The notes: generated by a model from the sequence alone, not told the origin. Counted from the first letter of the stretch, positions 35,232 to 49,041 are shown. The stretch is 64,000 nucleotides of DNA from Curtobacterium sp. MCBA15_012 (GCF_001864935.2 NZ_CP126267.1:3472001-3536000), one strand, 5' to 3'. Made by a program: numbers and translations.

Positions 35232-36395
35232 TCAGCGGCGGGTGAGCACCACCACGGCGATGCTCCGGTCCGCGGTGTCGTCGGACGCGACCGTGCGGAG
35301 CCGCTCGAGCAGGTCGTCGGGGTGCGCCGCCGCGAGCGCCGCCAAGCCGTCCTCGCCGGCGATCCCGCCGAGCGCCAGCGCGCCCGGCGTCGCCAGCACC
35401 ACGCGGTCGCCCGGCGCCAGGGTCGTCGTTCCCGTGGTGCGGGGGTGTCCGGCGGGCTGCAGACCGATCGGCAGGTCGGCCGAGCGCAGCGGGACCACCT
35501 CGCCCGTGCCGTCGCCGTCCGCGCGGAGCAGCAGTGCCGTGCCCGGGCCCGCGCCCGTCCACGCGAGGTGACCCGACGACGGGTCGAGCCGCAGGTGCAG
35601 GAGCGACCCGACGGCGTCCGCAGCGGTCAGGTCGGGGCCGAGCTGCGCCTCCAGACCGGCGACCGCGTCGTCGAACGCGACGTCCGTCCTGGCGACCACC
35701 GCGGACCGCAGCGATGCGGCGAGCAGGGCGGAGGCGCGCCCCGCGGCGACCGTGCCGACCGTCGCGTGGACCGACCCGTCCGCGGCGACGCGCCAGTCGA
35801 CGACGTCACCACCGCGCTCGCGCGGCAGGACCAGGCCCTCGACGGCGGCGCCCGGCACCGCGACGGCGACGGGGACGAGCCCCGCGAGGACACGCTGCAC
35901 GCGACCCCGCTCGATCGAGTGCCCGAGCTCCCGCTCCGCCCAGCGCGCGAGGTCACGGAGCAGGGCGACGTCCTCGTCGGCGAAGACCCGCGGCTGCGCG
36001 TCCATCACGCACAGCGTCCCGACCCGGATGCCGTCGCCCGTGCTGAGCGGCGCGCCCGCGTAGAACCGGATGCCGTGCTCCGCGACCGCCGCGGTGTGCG
36101 CGAAGCGCGGGTCGAGCGTCGTGTCGGGGATGACCATCGGCTCCGGGGTGAGCACCGTCGTCGCGCAGAACTGCTCGCTCGCGGGCACGCTCGTCCCCTG
36201 CTGCCACCCGAACGTCGACTGCGTCGTGACCAGGTCGTGGTGCACGAGGTTGAGGAAGGTCAGCGGGACGCCGAACGCCTCGTGGGTCATCCGGGTGATG
36301 CGGTCGAACCGCTCCTCGGGACCGGCACCGAGCACGTCGAGTGCCTCGATGACCGCGGTGCGACGCGCGGCGCCGTCGTCGTTGGGGGTGTCCAC
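35232..36395 (-). CDS. GAF-domain protein with degenerate SpoIIE/PP2C phosphatase domain
   Basis: The 387-residue protein has a GAF sensor (about 25-160: PLTFLNLVHHDLVTTQSTFG, FYAGAPLSTGDGIRVGTLCVMD). A SpoIIE/RsbU-type domain (about 180-385) follows. GGDVVDW (195-201) fits the first metal motif. The usual GDVxGHG is VGTVAAGR (213-220), so a metal-binding aspartate is lost. It may be a regulatory pseudo-phosphatase in a partner-switching pathway. No sigma-factor antagonist genes are adjacent. Start GTG at 36395, with TAGAAC 6 nt upstream. Confidence 0.82.
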   Translation of the reverse strand: MDTPNDDGAARRTAVIEALDVLGAGPEERFDRITRMTHEAFGVPLTFLNLVHHDLVTTQSTFGWQQGTSVPASEQFCATTVLTPEPMVIPDTTLDPRFAHTAAVAEHGIRFYAGAPLSTGDGIRVGTLCVMDAQPRVFADEDVALLRDLARWAERELGHSIERGRVQRVLAGLVPVAVAVPGAAVEGLVLPRERGGDVVDWRVAADGSVHATVGTVAAGRASALLAASLRSAVVARTDVAFDDAVAGLEAQLGPDLTAADAVGSLLHLRLDPSSGHLAWTGAGPGTALLLRADGDGTGEVVPLRSADLPIGLQPAGHPRTTGTTTLAPGDRVVLATPGALALGGIAGEDGLAALAAAHPDDLLERLRTVASDDTADRSIAVVVLTRR

Positions 36396-36404
36396 CCCAC
36401 CGTT

Positions 36405-37169
36405 CTACCGGGAGTCACCCCCGAGGAACCAGTCCCGCGGGTGGGGGTCGGCGGTCAGCGTGCGCCGTTCGGAGGTCGGTGCGGCCCAGGCGGCGGCGTT
36501 CGCGAGCACCCGTCGGACGTCGGGGTGGTGGTACACCGGGTACTCCTGGTCGCCGGGCGAGAAGTAGAACACCCGGCCGAGGCCCCGGCGGTAGGCGACA
36601 CCCGACCGGAAGACCTCGCCGCCCGCGAAGGTGGACAGGAAGACCTCCTCGTCGGGGCGCGGGATGTCGAAGTACTCGCCGTACATCTCCTGCCGGTCGA
36701 TCACGATCGGGTGCGGGACGCCCGCGGCGATCGGGTGCTCCGGGGCGATCGTCCAGACGAGCTCGCGCTCCCCGTCGTTCCGCCACTTCAGCGAGCACGT
36801 CGTGCCCATCAGACGGGTGAACGGCTTCGAGTAGTGCCCGGAGTGCAGGACGACCAGGCCCATGCCGGCGTGCACGGCACGCACGACGCGGTCGACGACC
36901 TCGTCCGCGACCTGGTCGTGCGCCACGTGTCCCCACCAGAACAGGACGTCGGTGCCGACCAGGCGCTCCTCGGACAGCCCGTGCTCCGGGTCCTGCAGGG
37001 TCGCCGTGCCGACCGTGGCGTCGGGGTGCAGCTCGCGCAGGGCGTCGGCGACGACGGTGTGGATGCCGTCGGGGTAGTGGCCGAGCACGGTCGCGTCGCC
37101 GCGGCTCTCGTGCACGTTCTCGTTCCAGACGACGATGTCCAGTGGGCGGTTCGGGGTCGGCGCTGACAT
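36405..37169 (-). CDS. ThuA domain protein (trehalose-utilisation-like)
   Basis: The 254-residue protein starts with DIVVWNENVHESRGDATVLG. It has TDVLFWWGHVAHDQVADEVVDRVV and LVVLHSGHYSKPFTRLMGT, and ends RRGLGRVFYFSPGDQEYPVYHHPDVRRVLANAAAW. This is the ThuA fold (class I glutamine-amidotransferase-like) tied to trehalose and related sugar catabolism in rhizobia, though the reaction is not established here. TAGCGT lies 7 nt upstream of the ATG at 37169, fixing that start; a GTG at 37193 is less likely. Confidence 0.88.
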   Translation of the reverse strand: MSAPTPNRPLDIVVWNENVHESRGDATVLGHYPDGIHTVVADALRELHPDATVGTATLQDPEHGLSEERLVGTDVLFWWGHVAHDQVADEVVDRVVRAVHAGMGLVVLHSGHYSKPFTRLMGTTCSLKWRNDGERELVWTIAPEHPIAAGVPHPIVIDRQEMYGEYFDIPRPDEEVFLSTFAGGEVFRSGVAYRRGLGRVFYFSPGDQEYPVYHHPDVRRVLANAAAWAAPTSERRTLTADPHPRDWFLGGDSR

Positions 37170-37306
37170 GGGGTCGACGCTACCCGCTGGCACGGTCGAA
37201 TCGATACGAGCGAGCGCCGTGTCGGGAGGAGCCGTCCCGTCGCGGGCAACCGCCGTGTCGCCCGCCGCTCGGCGTTCCGGCTGTTCTCCAGGAGCGGTCC
37301 GCGACC

Positions 37307-37771
37307 ATGTCGTGCATGACCCCTCGCTCCCTGTTCCGCGCCGCAGCGGTGGCCGAACTCGTGACCTGGACGCTGCTGATCGCCGGGATGGTGCTGAAGT
37401 ACGGGCTGCACGCGGGGGACTTGGGCGTCCGGATCGGCGGCGGGGTGCACGGGTTCGTCTTCCTCGCCTACCTCGTCGTCACCACGGTCGTCGCGGTGAA
37501 CCAGCGCTGGTCGGTCGGGGCGCTCGTGCTCGGCTGGGCGAGCGCGGTCGTGCCGTACGCCACCGTGCCGTTCGAGGTCGCCGTCGCGCGCCGCGGGATG
37601 CTCGAGGGTCCGTGGCGCCGCGAGGCCGACGAGCGCTCGGGCGCGTGGGACCGGCTGCTCTTCGTCGTGGTCCGTCGGCCCGGGCTGGCGGTCGCCGTCG
37701 GCGTGGTCGCGGTGGCGCTCGTGTTCACCGCCCTGCTCGTGGTCGGCCCGCCGGTCCCGTCGAGGAGCTGA
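37307..37771 (+). CDS. DUF3817 integral membrane protein
   Basis: A 154-residue membrane protein that starts [20 protein letters not shown] and has [19 protein letters not shown] and [14 protein letters not shown]. This is the DUF3817 (YdzA-like) pattern with three to four helices; the function is unknown. AGGAG lies 12 nt before the first ATG; the second ATG (37316) may also serve. Its 3' end runs into palindrome copy 5. Confidence 0.82.
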   Translation: MSCMTPRSLFRAAAVAELVTWTLLIAGMVLKYGLHAGDLGVRIGGGVHGFVFLAYLVVTTVVAVNQRWSVGALVLGWASAVVPYATVPFEVAVARRGMLEGPWRREADERSGAWDRLLFVVVRRPGLAVAVGVVAVALVFTALLVVGPPVPSRS

Positions 37772-37787
37772 CGGACCCGCCTGGACG

Positions 37788-37827
37788 GACGGGAGGCGCG
37801 GTGCCGGCCGGCACCGCGCCTCCCGTC
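37788..37827. repeat. Palindrome family A, copy 5
   Basis: Perfect 18-bp arms (GACGGGAGGCGCGGTGCC and complement) with a GGCC loop, between convergent DUF3817 and isocitrate dehydrogenase genes. It is probably a bidirectional terminator although no T-run follows. Confidence 0.78.
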
Positions 37828-37843
37828 GTGTGGGCGGTCGCGC

Positions 37844-40054
<2,211 letters not shown>

Positions 40055-40183
40055 GCTGGCGGGTACTCCCTTGTTCAGCCGTCGGTCCGCCCCACGCTAC
40101 TCGGGGCTCGGGATGTCTCGACGTCAAGATACCCGGCCGCAGGCGGCGGGGCCAGCGGGCGCCGGTCGGTGACGCGCCGCCCG

Positions 40184-40672
40184 CTACAGGGTGATCCGGA
40201 AGACGCGGACGCCCGAGGCGCGCAGCCCGGCGAGGCCGAGCCGGGAGCGGAGGTCGCGGAACGGCCGTCGGAAGCCGGACGTGGCCGATGCGGCACCGAT
40301 CTGGTGCAGGACCTCGGACGTCAGGGTCCGTTCGACCTTAGGCGCGAGCCGGGTGACGCCGGAGACCGTGACCACGACCCGGACGGCGTTCGGCGCGAGC
40401 AGCGGTTCGATGCGCTCGGCGGCCTCCTGCGCACGGTGGAACGTCGGACCGTCGCCGCGACGGCGGATGGCGATGACGGCGAGTTCGGCGTCCGGTCGGT
40501 CGTCCGGGTCGGGCAGGTCGTCGAGGTGGACGACGCGCATCCGACCGGCGTCGACACCGGCGCGCACGGCCGCCGCGCGGAGCACGGGCAGCAGGTCCTG
40601 GGTGCCCGTGAGGACGACCTCGGCGGTGGCGAGGTCGACGGGTTCGTGCCGTTCCCGCGGCGTTCGGGCCAT
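40184..40672 (-). CDS. Hypothetical protein
   Basis: A 162-residue soluble protein ([20 protein letters not shown] ... [35 protein letters not shown]). I recognise no domain. It has a regular alpha/beta-looking composition. An SD-like GGAAGGACC precedes the ATG. Divergent from an M23 peptidase gene. Confidence 0.65.
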   Translation of the reverse strand: MARTPRERHEPVDLATAEVVLTGTQDLLPVLRAAAVRAGVDAGRMRVVHLDDLPDPDDRPDAELAVIAIRRRGDGPTFHRAQEAAERIEPLLAPNAVRVVVTVSGVTRLAPKVERTLTSEVLHQIGAASATSGFRRPFRDLRSRLGLAGLRASGVRVFRITL

Positions 40673-40769
40673 GGTGCAGGTCCTTCCGGTCGCTGGTCTC
40701 GGACACTACCGACCCGGCGCCCAGGCGGCACGCAGACGGCACTCCGGGTCAGGAGCCTCCCAGCTGGTC

Positions 40770-40786
40770 GGTAACGGTGAGATCAC
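40770..40786 (+). promoter_or_regulatory. MtrA-like direct repeat upstream of M23 peptidase
   Basis: GGTAAC and GATCAC are spaced 11 bp apart (GTAAC-N6-ATCAC), similar to published MtrA boxes as I remember them. MtrA controls M23-type peptidases and osmoprotectant uptake in corynebacteria. The match is partial. Confidence 0.3.
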
Positions 40787-40834
40787 GACGAGGCCTGTAC
40801 AAAGCGTCAGACTCGTGCAGAATGGTCGACGGCC

Positions 40835-41935
40835 ATGACGACGACACACGACCACCACCAGCAGCAGCCGGGGACCCCGGTCGTGCACCTGTCCCGTCGC
40901 GCTGCCCTCGAGGCCGAGCGCGCCGCAGCCCGGAAGCCCGCACGCCGGACCCGCCCGACGGCTCCCGCGGCCCAGGCACCCGCCCCCGCAGCCCCAGAGC
41001 CCGCCCCCGCAGCCCAGGCGCCCGCAGCCCAGGCGCCCGCTGTCCAGGCCCCGGTCGCGTCGACCGCCGCGACCACCGCAGCACCGTCGACCCCTCCCGC
41101 ACGCGCCGGCCGTCGCGCCACCCGCGCCCGTGCGGCGACCGAGCACGTCGACACCCGCATCACGAAGGTCGTCCGCCGCCGCGCCGCCGGGGCGACGTCC
41201 GTGCCGGCCGCGCGCCGCGCCTCCCGTCCGTCCCGCGGGCACCGCGCCAGCCGCGTCACGCTGACGAGCGCGCTGGCCGCGCTCGCGATGTTCGCCGCCT
41301 CGGCGATGCCCGCCCACGCGGCCGCCGGGACGTCGCTCGCGACCTCCACCATCGCGCCCGTCGTGCGCACCCAGGACTACGCCGTCACGCAGGCGATCGC
41401 GGCGAGCGCCTCGGACCGTGACGGCTTCACGATCGGTGGCGGCACGGTGAACCCCGGGAACGGCACCGCAGGGGCCGCCGGGTCCGCGGTGTCGTACGGC
41501 GGTGACGTCCGCTCGCCGTTCCCCGGTCCGGTGCGGATGAGCTCGGGCTTCGGGTACCGGTCCGCCCCGTGCGGCGCGTGCTCGTCACTGCACCAGGGCC
41601 TCGACTTCAACCCCGGGATGGGCGCGCCGATCGGTGCCGTCGCCGCGGGCAAGGTCCGCGTCTCCGGGACGTACTTCTCGTACGGCACCGCCGTGGTCAT
41701 CGACCACGTGATCGACGGCCGCAAGGTCGCGACGCTCTACGGCCACATGATCCCCGGGTCCTCGCCGCTCAAGGTCGGCGACCGGGTCGAGGCCGGGCAG
41801 TTCATCGGCAAGGTCGGCTCGTCCGGGGTCTCCACGGGGGCGCACCTGCACCTCGAGGTGCTCCTGGACGGCGTGACCCCGATCGACCCCGAGGCCTGGC
41901 TCGAGGCCCGCATCGGTCGCTCGCTGACCCCCTGA
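40835..41935 (+). CDS. M23 family metallopeptidase (peptidoglycan hydrolase-like)
   Basis: A 366-residue cell-wall peptidase. The N-terminal ~140 residues are Ala/Pro-rich and basic. A hydrophobic signal-anchor follows (TLTSALAALAMFAASAMPAH), then a C-terminal LytM/M23 domain with zinc-site motifs HQGLDF, YGHM and HLHLE. It probably cleaves peptidoglycan cross-bridges outside the cell during growth or division. The long cytoplasm-facing Pro/Ala extension before the signal is common in Microbacteriaceae M23 proteins. GTAAC/ATCAC half-sites lie ~60 bp upstream. Confidence 0.9.
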   Translation: MTTTHDHHQQQPGTPVVHLSRRAALEAERAAARKPARRTRPTAPAAQAPAPAAPEPAPAAQAPAAQAPAVQAPVASTAATTAAPSTPPARAGRRATRARAATEHVDTRITKVVRRRAAGATSVPAARRASRPSRGHRASRVTLTSALAALAMFAASAMPAHAAAGTSLATSTIAPVVRTQDYAVTQAIAASASDRDGFTIGGGTVNPGNGTAGAAGSAVSYGGDVRSPFPGPVRMSSGFGYRSAPCGACSSLHQGLDFNPGMGAPIGAVAAGKVRVSGTYFSYGTAVVIDHVIDGRKVATLYGHMIPGSSPLKVGDRVEAGQFIGKVGSSGVSTGAHLHLEVLLDGVTPIDPEAWLEARIGRSLTP

Positions 41936-42147
41936 GCCGAGGCCCGCACTGGTCCGCTCGCCGACCACCTGAGCCGAGCCGCCACGGCCGACCGGACGCC
42001 GCTCGCACCCGGGCCGCGCGCCCCGCGACGCACAGCACTTGCCGAGCAGGAGTGCGGCCGTCGTCCAGCGATCCTGTGCAGGATCACAGCCATGGACGAT
42101 CACCACAGACCGCCCGCCCGTCGTCGATCCGCTGAGGCGTCCCGCTG

Positions 42148-43470
42148 ATGGGCACCGACACCTGGATCGCCTTCGGGCTCGTCATCCTCTTCGTGCTCGT
42201 CGGCGGGGTGTTCGCCGCCGCCGAGATCGCCCTCGTCTCGCTCCGTGAGTCGCAGCTCCAGCAGCTCGAACGCCGGGGCTCCCGCGGTGCCCGCGTCGCC
42301 GCACTCGGTCGCGACCCGAACCGCTTCCTGTCCGCCGTGCAGATCGGCGTGACCGTCGCCGGGTTCTTCTCGGCCGCGTACGGCGCCTCGTCGCTCGCCC
42401 CGGACGTCGCCCCGCTGCTGGTCGGGACCGGGCTCGACCGGGGCGCCGCGGAGGCCGTCGCCCTCGTGCTGATGACCCTCGTGATCGCGTACCTGTCGCT
42501 CGTGTTCGGCGAGCTCGTGCCCAAGCGCCTCGCCCTGCAGCGCGCCGAGGGCTTCTCGATGGCGGTCGCACCGACCCTCGACCGCTTCGCGACCGCCATG
42601 CGCCCGGTGATCTGGGTGCTCTCCCGCTCCACCGACGCCGTCGTGCGGCTGTTCGGTGGCGACCCGCACGCCCGCAGCGAGTCGATGAGCACCGAGGAGC
42701 TCCGCGGCCTGGTCGACGACCACGACGCGATCGACGCGCAGGGCCGCCGCATCGCCCGGAGCGCCCTCGACGCCGGTGACCGCACCCTGCGGGAGTCGAT
42801 GCGCCCCTGGTACGACGTCTCGACCATCGACGCCGTGTCGACGATCGCGGACGCCACCGACCACGCCATCACCGCCGGCCACTCGCGGTACCTCGTCACC
42901 GAGGGGTCCCGCGACGGCGTGGCCGGGTTCGTCCACCTGCGCGACCTGCTCCGCCCGGCCGACCCCGGCGCGCCCGTGTCCACCCTGGTCCGCCCCGTCC
43001 TCGCCCTGCCCGAGACGAAGTCGCTGTCCGGTGCGCTCACCGACATGCGCGTCGGCGGGCACCAGATCGCGCTGGTCGTCGACGAGTACGGCGGCAGCGC
43101 GGGCATGGTGACGCTCGAGGCCCTGCTCGAGGACCTCGTCGGCCGGATCCGCGACGAGTGGGACCCCGAGCACGACGGCACCACGGCGACCGCGGGCGAG
43201 GTCGACGGCGCGGTCGTGCTCGAGGACCTCGCCGCGGACGGTGGCCCGGTCCTGCCCGACGGCGACTACGAGACCGTCGGCGGGCTCGTCCAGGTGCACC
43301 TCGACCGGGTGCCGCGCGTCGGCGACGTCGTCGAGGTCGGCGACCACCGCCTCGAGGTGACCCGGATGGACGGGCACCGCGTGGCGCGGCTGCGCGTCAC
43401 GGCGCGCACCGGCGACGCCGCCGCGCACGCGGACGGCGAGCCGGTCCCGGGGCCGGCCGCGGTCCGGTAG
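42148..43470 (+). CDS. CNNM/CorC-type membrane protein with CBS and transporter-associated domains
   Basis: The 440-residue protein has the CNNM transmembrane domain (about 1-200: FAAAEIALVSLRESQL, FGELVPKRLALQRAEGFSMAVAP). A CBS pair follows (about 205-330, with VVDEYGGSAGMVTLEALLEDLVGRIRDEWD), then a CorC_HlyC domain at the C-terminus (DYETVGGLVQVHLDRVPRVGDVVEV). Members are implicated in magnesium export or homeostasis and were once called haemolysins. Its 3' end is followed by palindrome copy 6. Confidence 0.93.
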   Translation: MGTDTWIAFGLVILFVLVGGVFAAAEIALVSLRESQLQQLERRGSRGARVAALGRDPNRFLSAVQIGVTVAGFFSAAYGASSLAPDVAPLLVGTGLDRGAAEAVALVLMTLVIAYLSLVFGELVPKRLALQRAEGFSMAVAPTLDRFATAMRPVIWVLSRSTDAVVRLFGGDPHARSESMSTEELRGLVDDHDAIDAQGRRIARSALDAGDRTLRESMRPWYDVSTIDAVSTIADATDHAITAGHSRYLVTEGSRDGVAGFVHLRDLLRPADPGAPVSTLVRPVLALPETKSLSGALTDMRVGGHQIALVVDEYGGSAGMVTLEALLEDLVGRIRDEWDPEHDGTTATAGEVDGAVVLEDLAADGGPVLPDGDYETVGGLVQVHLDRVPRVGDVVEVGDHRLEVTRMDGHRVARLRVTARTGDAAAHADGEPVPGPAAVR

Positions 43471-43477
43471 TCGGGAC

Positions 43478-43529
43478 GGGACGGACGGGAGGCGCGGTGC
43501 GGGCCCGCACCGCGCCTCCCGTCCGTCCC
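43478..43529. repeat. Palindrome family A, copy 6
   Basis: The longest clear copies have 23-bp perfect arms; this is one, beginning GGGACGGACGGGAGGCGCGG, with a GGGCCC loop. It lies between two genes on the same strand. Confidence 0.78.
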
Positions 43530-43625
43530 CGACCGCGTCCGGACCCACGGCGACCGCGACGGGCGGGCGTCCCGGGCACTGCCCGTACCTGTCTCGGGAC
43601 GGCGAGCGCGACGTAGGCTCGATGC

Positions 43626-44528
43626 ATGGGCATCGACGTGCGCAACGAGATCCGGGACTTCCTGTCCTCCCGACGAGCACGGCTCACCCCCGACCAGGTC
43701 GGCATGCCGTCGTTCGGCGGCGGGGTGCGACGGGTGCCGGGGCTGCGGCGGCACGAGGTCGCCATGCTCGCCGGCGTCAGCGTGGACTACTACACGCGGC
43801 TCGAACGGGGATCGCTCAAGGGCGTCTCCGACAGCGTGCTCGAGGGCCTCGCGGGGGCCCTGCAGCTCGACGAGGACGAGCGGGTGCACCTGTGGGACCT
43901 CGCCCGGCTCGCGAACTCCGGCGTCAAGGTGATGCACCGGAACGTGCCGACCCGCGTGCGTCCCGGCGTGCAGCGGCTGCTCGACGCGATCACCGGCGCG
44001 CCGGCGTGGGTGCGGAACGAACGCGGTGACGTCGTCGCCACGAACGACCTCGGTCGCGCGCTGTACGCGCCGATGTTCGCCGGCCCCGGACGCCCGGTGA
44101 ACACCGCGCGCTTCACGTTCCTCGACCCGGCGGCCCGCGAGTTCTTCCCGGACTGGGCGACGACGGCACGCGACGCCGTCTCGGTGCTCCGTGCCGCGGC
44201 GGTCGCGAACCCGTGCGAACCCGGTCTCGTGACGCTCGTGGGGGAACTCTCGACGCGCAGCGAGGAGTTCCGCACGTGGTGGGCCGCGCACGACGTCCGG
44301 GTGCACCGACGGGGCAAGAAGCGGATCGCACACCCGATCGTCGGGGAGCTCGAGCTCGACTTCGAGGCGCTCGACCTCGTCGCGGACCCGGGCCTGACGA
44401 TGTTCTCGTACTCGGCCGAGCCGGGCAGCGAGTCGGAACGGTCCCTGGCACTGCTCGGCTCCTGGGCGGCCACGGAACGGTCCGAGCAGGTCGCTGCGCT
44501 CCGCCAGGAAGCCGCGGCCGGGGACTGA
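43626..44528 (+). CDS. XRE-family regulator with MmyB-like ligand domain
   Basis: The 300-residue regulator has an N-terminal HTH (RRVPGLRRHEVAMLAGVSVD, YYTRLERGSLKGVSDSVLEGLAGALQLD). It is followed by the MmyB-like LBD (PAWVRNERGDVVATNDLGRALY and TWWAAHDVRVHRRGKKRIAHPIVGELELDFEAL). Such regulators often control neighbouring oxidoreductases and bind fatty acids; no such target is adjacent. TAGGCT lies 6 nt upstream of the ATG (leaderless). Confidence 0.92.
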   Translation: MGIDVRNEIRDFLSSRRARLTPDQVGMPSFGGGVRRVPGLRRHEVAMLAGVSVDYYTRLERGSLKGVSDSVLEGLAGALQLDEDERVHLWDLARLANSGVKVMHRNVPTRVRPGVQRLLDAITGAPAWVRNERGDVVATNDLGRALYAPMFAGPGRPVNTARFTFLDPAAREFFPDWATTARDAVSVLRAAAVANPCEPGLVTLVGELSTRSEEFRTWWAAHDVRVHRRGKKRIAHPIVGELELDFEALDLVADPGLTMFSYSAEPGSESERSLALLGSWAATERSEQVAALRQEAAAGD

Positions 44529-44622
44529 CCGGACGGCGGGCACGGAGCAGCAGCGCGGGTCCGCACCGACGGGCCCGCACGCCAGCCGTGCGTCCGCCGA
44601 CCGGCGTTCGTAGGCTGGGCGC

Positions 44623-45381
44623 GTGACGGACGCGACGGAACCGGTGCAGGGCCCGCACCCGGGCCACCCGGAGGACGGCGGCCCGCGGGTCGTCGTCGAC
44701 CGGGCGCGCTACCGCCGGACCGAGCCGACCTTCGCCCGCGCGGTGGCCCGTGCCCTCGGCGACGCCCGGGACGTGCTCGACCTCGGCGCCGGTCAGGTGC
44801 CGTACCTGCCCTCGGGCCGTGCCGTCACGGACGCCGGCGACCCGAGCTCCGGGCTGCCGTACGCCGACGACGCGTTCGACGCCGCGGTCGCCGCCTTCGT
44901 GCTCGCCGGGTGGACGGACCCCGCGCGCGGCCTCGCCGAGGTGCGACGGGTGACCCGGGGGCCGGTGGTCCTGCTCGTCCGGGACCCGGAGCGCGTCGCC
45001 GGACACTGGCTCGCCGAGTACGCGCCCGAGGTGGTGGCCGCCGACGCCCGACGGTGGCCGACGCTCGACCAGGTGGCCGCAGCACTCGGCGGCGAGGTCG
45101 AGACCACCCGGCTCCCGGTCCCGTTCACCTGTGTCGACGGCTTCTGGGAGGCGTACACCGGCCGCCCGGAACGGCTCCTCGACCCGGGCGTCCGCGCTGC
45201 CGACCCCGCGTGGTCACGCGTCGACGACCTCGCCGCGCGACGGGCGGTGGCCGCCCTGCGCACGGCGCTCGAGAGCGGGGCGTGGGACGACCGGCACGGC
45301 GTGCTCCGCCGCCAGCCCGCACACGACGGGTCGGTCGTGCTCGTCCGTGCGGACCGGTCCCGCCCGACACGCCCGGCTTGA
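44623..45381 (+). CDS. Class I SAM-dependent methyltransferase
   Basis: The 252-residue protein has the SAM-binding motif DVLDLGAGQVPYLP and the core SGLPYADDAFDAAVAAFVLAGWTDPARGLAEVRRVTRGPVVLLV, typical of UbiE/type 11 methyltransferases. The substrate is unknown. TAGGCT lies 6 nt upstream of the GTG (leaderless). Its stop lies 11 nt before a TAGGGT hexamer that drives the next short ORF. Confidence 0.87.
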   Translation: MTDATEPVQGPHPGHPEDGGPRVVVDRARYRRTEPTFARAVARALGDARDVLDLGAGQVPYLPSGRAVTDAGDPSSGLPYADDAFDAAVAAFVLAGWTDPARGLAEVRRVTRGPVVLLVRDPERVAGHWLAEYAPEVVAADARRWPTLDQVAAALGGEVETTRLPVPFTCVDGFWEAYTGRPERLLDPGVRAADPAWSRVDDLAARRAVAALRTALESGAWDDRHGVLRRQPAHDGSVVLVRADRSRPTRPA

Positions 45382-45391
45382 CACGCCGTCG

Positions 45392-45397
45392 TAGGGT
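45392..45397 (+). promoter_or_regulatory. -10 hexamer for the FBP leader
   Basis: TAGGGT stands 7 nt before the ATG of the 16-codon leader ORF, the same layout as the leaderless genes elsewhere in the window. A TTGACA at 45378 is too close to be its -35. Confidence 0.5.
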
Positions 45398-45404
45398 GGG
45401 ACGC

Positions 45405-45455
45405 ATGCAGCAGCAGGAGGTGGTCGGCGCGCAGAGCGCCGGCATCAGGGCGTGA
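45405..45455 (+). CDS. Short leader ORF upstream of FBP-domain gene
   Basis: A 16-codon ORF (MQQQEVVGAQSAGIRA) begins at ATG, 7 nt after TAGGGT, so it would start a leaderless mRNA. It ends 108 nt before the FBP start codon. Within it GGTGGTC (45419-45425) can pair with GACCACC (45501-45507), and GTGCCC/GGGCAC (45467-45480) forms a hairpin. The arrangement resembles a translational-attenuation leader. To my knowledge FusB-type genes in staphylococci use leader-based attenuation. Expression of the peptide is unproven. Confidence 0.45.
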   Translation: MQQQEVVGAQSAGIRA

Positions 45456-45563
45456 CGCCCCCGGCTGTGCCCACGGGCACGGCCGCCGTCGTCGAACCCT
45501 GACCACCACCCCGCCCGTGCGGCGCGACACCCGCGCCCGGGCCCATCCGGAAGAGACCGCACC

Positions 45564-46046
45564 GTGCTGCCCATCAGCGAGAAGACCATCCGCGCGTCGT
45601 TCGTCAACGCCTCCCGCCGGGAGACGAGCGACCTGACGCTCCCCACCGACCTCGACCGCATCGTCTGGGACGACCTCGACTTCCTCGGCTGGCGGGACCC
45701 GAGGATCGGCCGCCGCGCCTACGTCGTCGTGCCCACGCTCGACGGCGACCTGGTCGGCGTGCTGTTCCGCCAGGCCGATGCCTCGCCCCGCTCCCGCGCG
45801 CAGTGCTCGTGGTGCCAGGACGTGAAACTGCCGAACGACGTCGTGTTCTGGAGCGCCAAGCGGTCCGGGAGGTCGGGGCGGAACGGGAACACCGTCGGCA
45901 CGCTCGTCTGCCAGGACTTCCAGTGCTCGCACAACGTCCGGAAGCTGCCGCCGCCCGCCTACGAGGGCTACGACGTCGAGGCAGCGCGACTCCGGCGGAT
46001 CGAGGACCTGCAGCTGCGCGCGGCGTCCTTCGTCGCCGAGGTCTGA
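45564..46046 (+). CDS. FBP-domain (FusB/FusC-like) EF-G-binding zinc protein
   Basis: A 160-residue protein with an FBP C-terminal treble-clef zinc finger: C81/C84 (CSWCQD) and C116/C121 (CQDFQCSHN). The N-terminal domain contains SEKTIRASFVNASRRE and DDLDFLGWRDPRIGRRAYVV. Staphylococcal relatives bind elongation factor G and rescue it from fusidic acid; actinobacterial members are called FBP-domain proteins and their natural role is unclear. GGAAGAG precedes the GTG start. A 16-codon leader ORF and pairable segments lie upstream. Confidence 0.9.
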   Translation: MLPISEKTIRASFVNASRRETSDLTLPTDLDRIVWDDLDFLGWRDPRIGRRAYVVVPTLDGDLVGVLFRQADASPRSRAQCSWCQDVKLPNDVVFWSAKRSGRSGRNGNTVGTLVCQDFQCSHNVRKLPPPAYEGYDVEAARLRRIEDLQLRAASFVAEV

Positions 46047-46061
46047 GCGGGCGGCCGGGTC

Positions 46062-48707
<2,646 letters not shown>

Positions 48708-48807
48708 GGGTGCAGGTCTACTCCTGCTCGCGGGTTCCCCGGGAGGTACCGGTACGGCTACGCTGCGAGGACGGACAGTGTCCGCAGAACGCGAGGGGGA
48801 GGTCGTC

Positions 48808-49041
48808 GTGGTCGTCGTGTGGATCGTGATCGGGGTGGCGGTGGCGATCGCCGCGTTGCTCGTCGTGCTCGAGGTGCAGAACATGCGCCGCCGCCGGACG
48901 ATGGCGGACATGGAGCCCGTCGACCCGCGCATCGGGGAGCGGGCGGTGCAGGACGCGGAGAGCCAGCACGCGGTGGTCGAGGGTGCGGCGAAGTCGGCGC
49001 ACCCGGGGATCTCGGGCGCCGGGGGCGGTCCGCTGGGCTGA
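48808..49041 (+). CDS. Small single-span membrane protein
   Basis: A 77-residue protein ([20 protein letters not shown]) has one N-terminal membrane helix followed by a basic MRRRRT stop-transfer and a soluble tail. I recognise no family. GGGGGAGG with a 5-nt spacer supports the GTG at 48808. Divergent from the aldo/keto reductase. Confidence 0.6.
   Translation: MVVVWIVIGVAVAIAALLVVLEVQNMRRRRTMADMEPVDPRIGERAVQDAESQHAVVEGAAKSAHPGISGAGGGPLG

Noticed and set aside
41218..41250. A possible further family A palindrome inside the M23 peptidase gene
   Set aside because: Only one arm-like stretch is present and it encodes part of the protein; the complementary arm is missing.
45378..45383. TTGACA as the -35 of the FBP leader promoter
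   Set aside because: It is only 8 bp from the TAGGGT hexamer, far too close for a normal promoter spacer.
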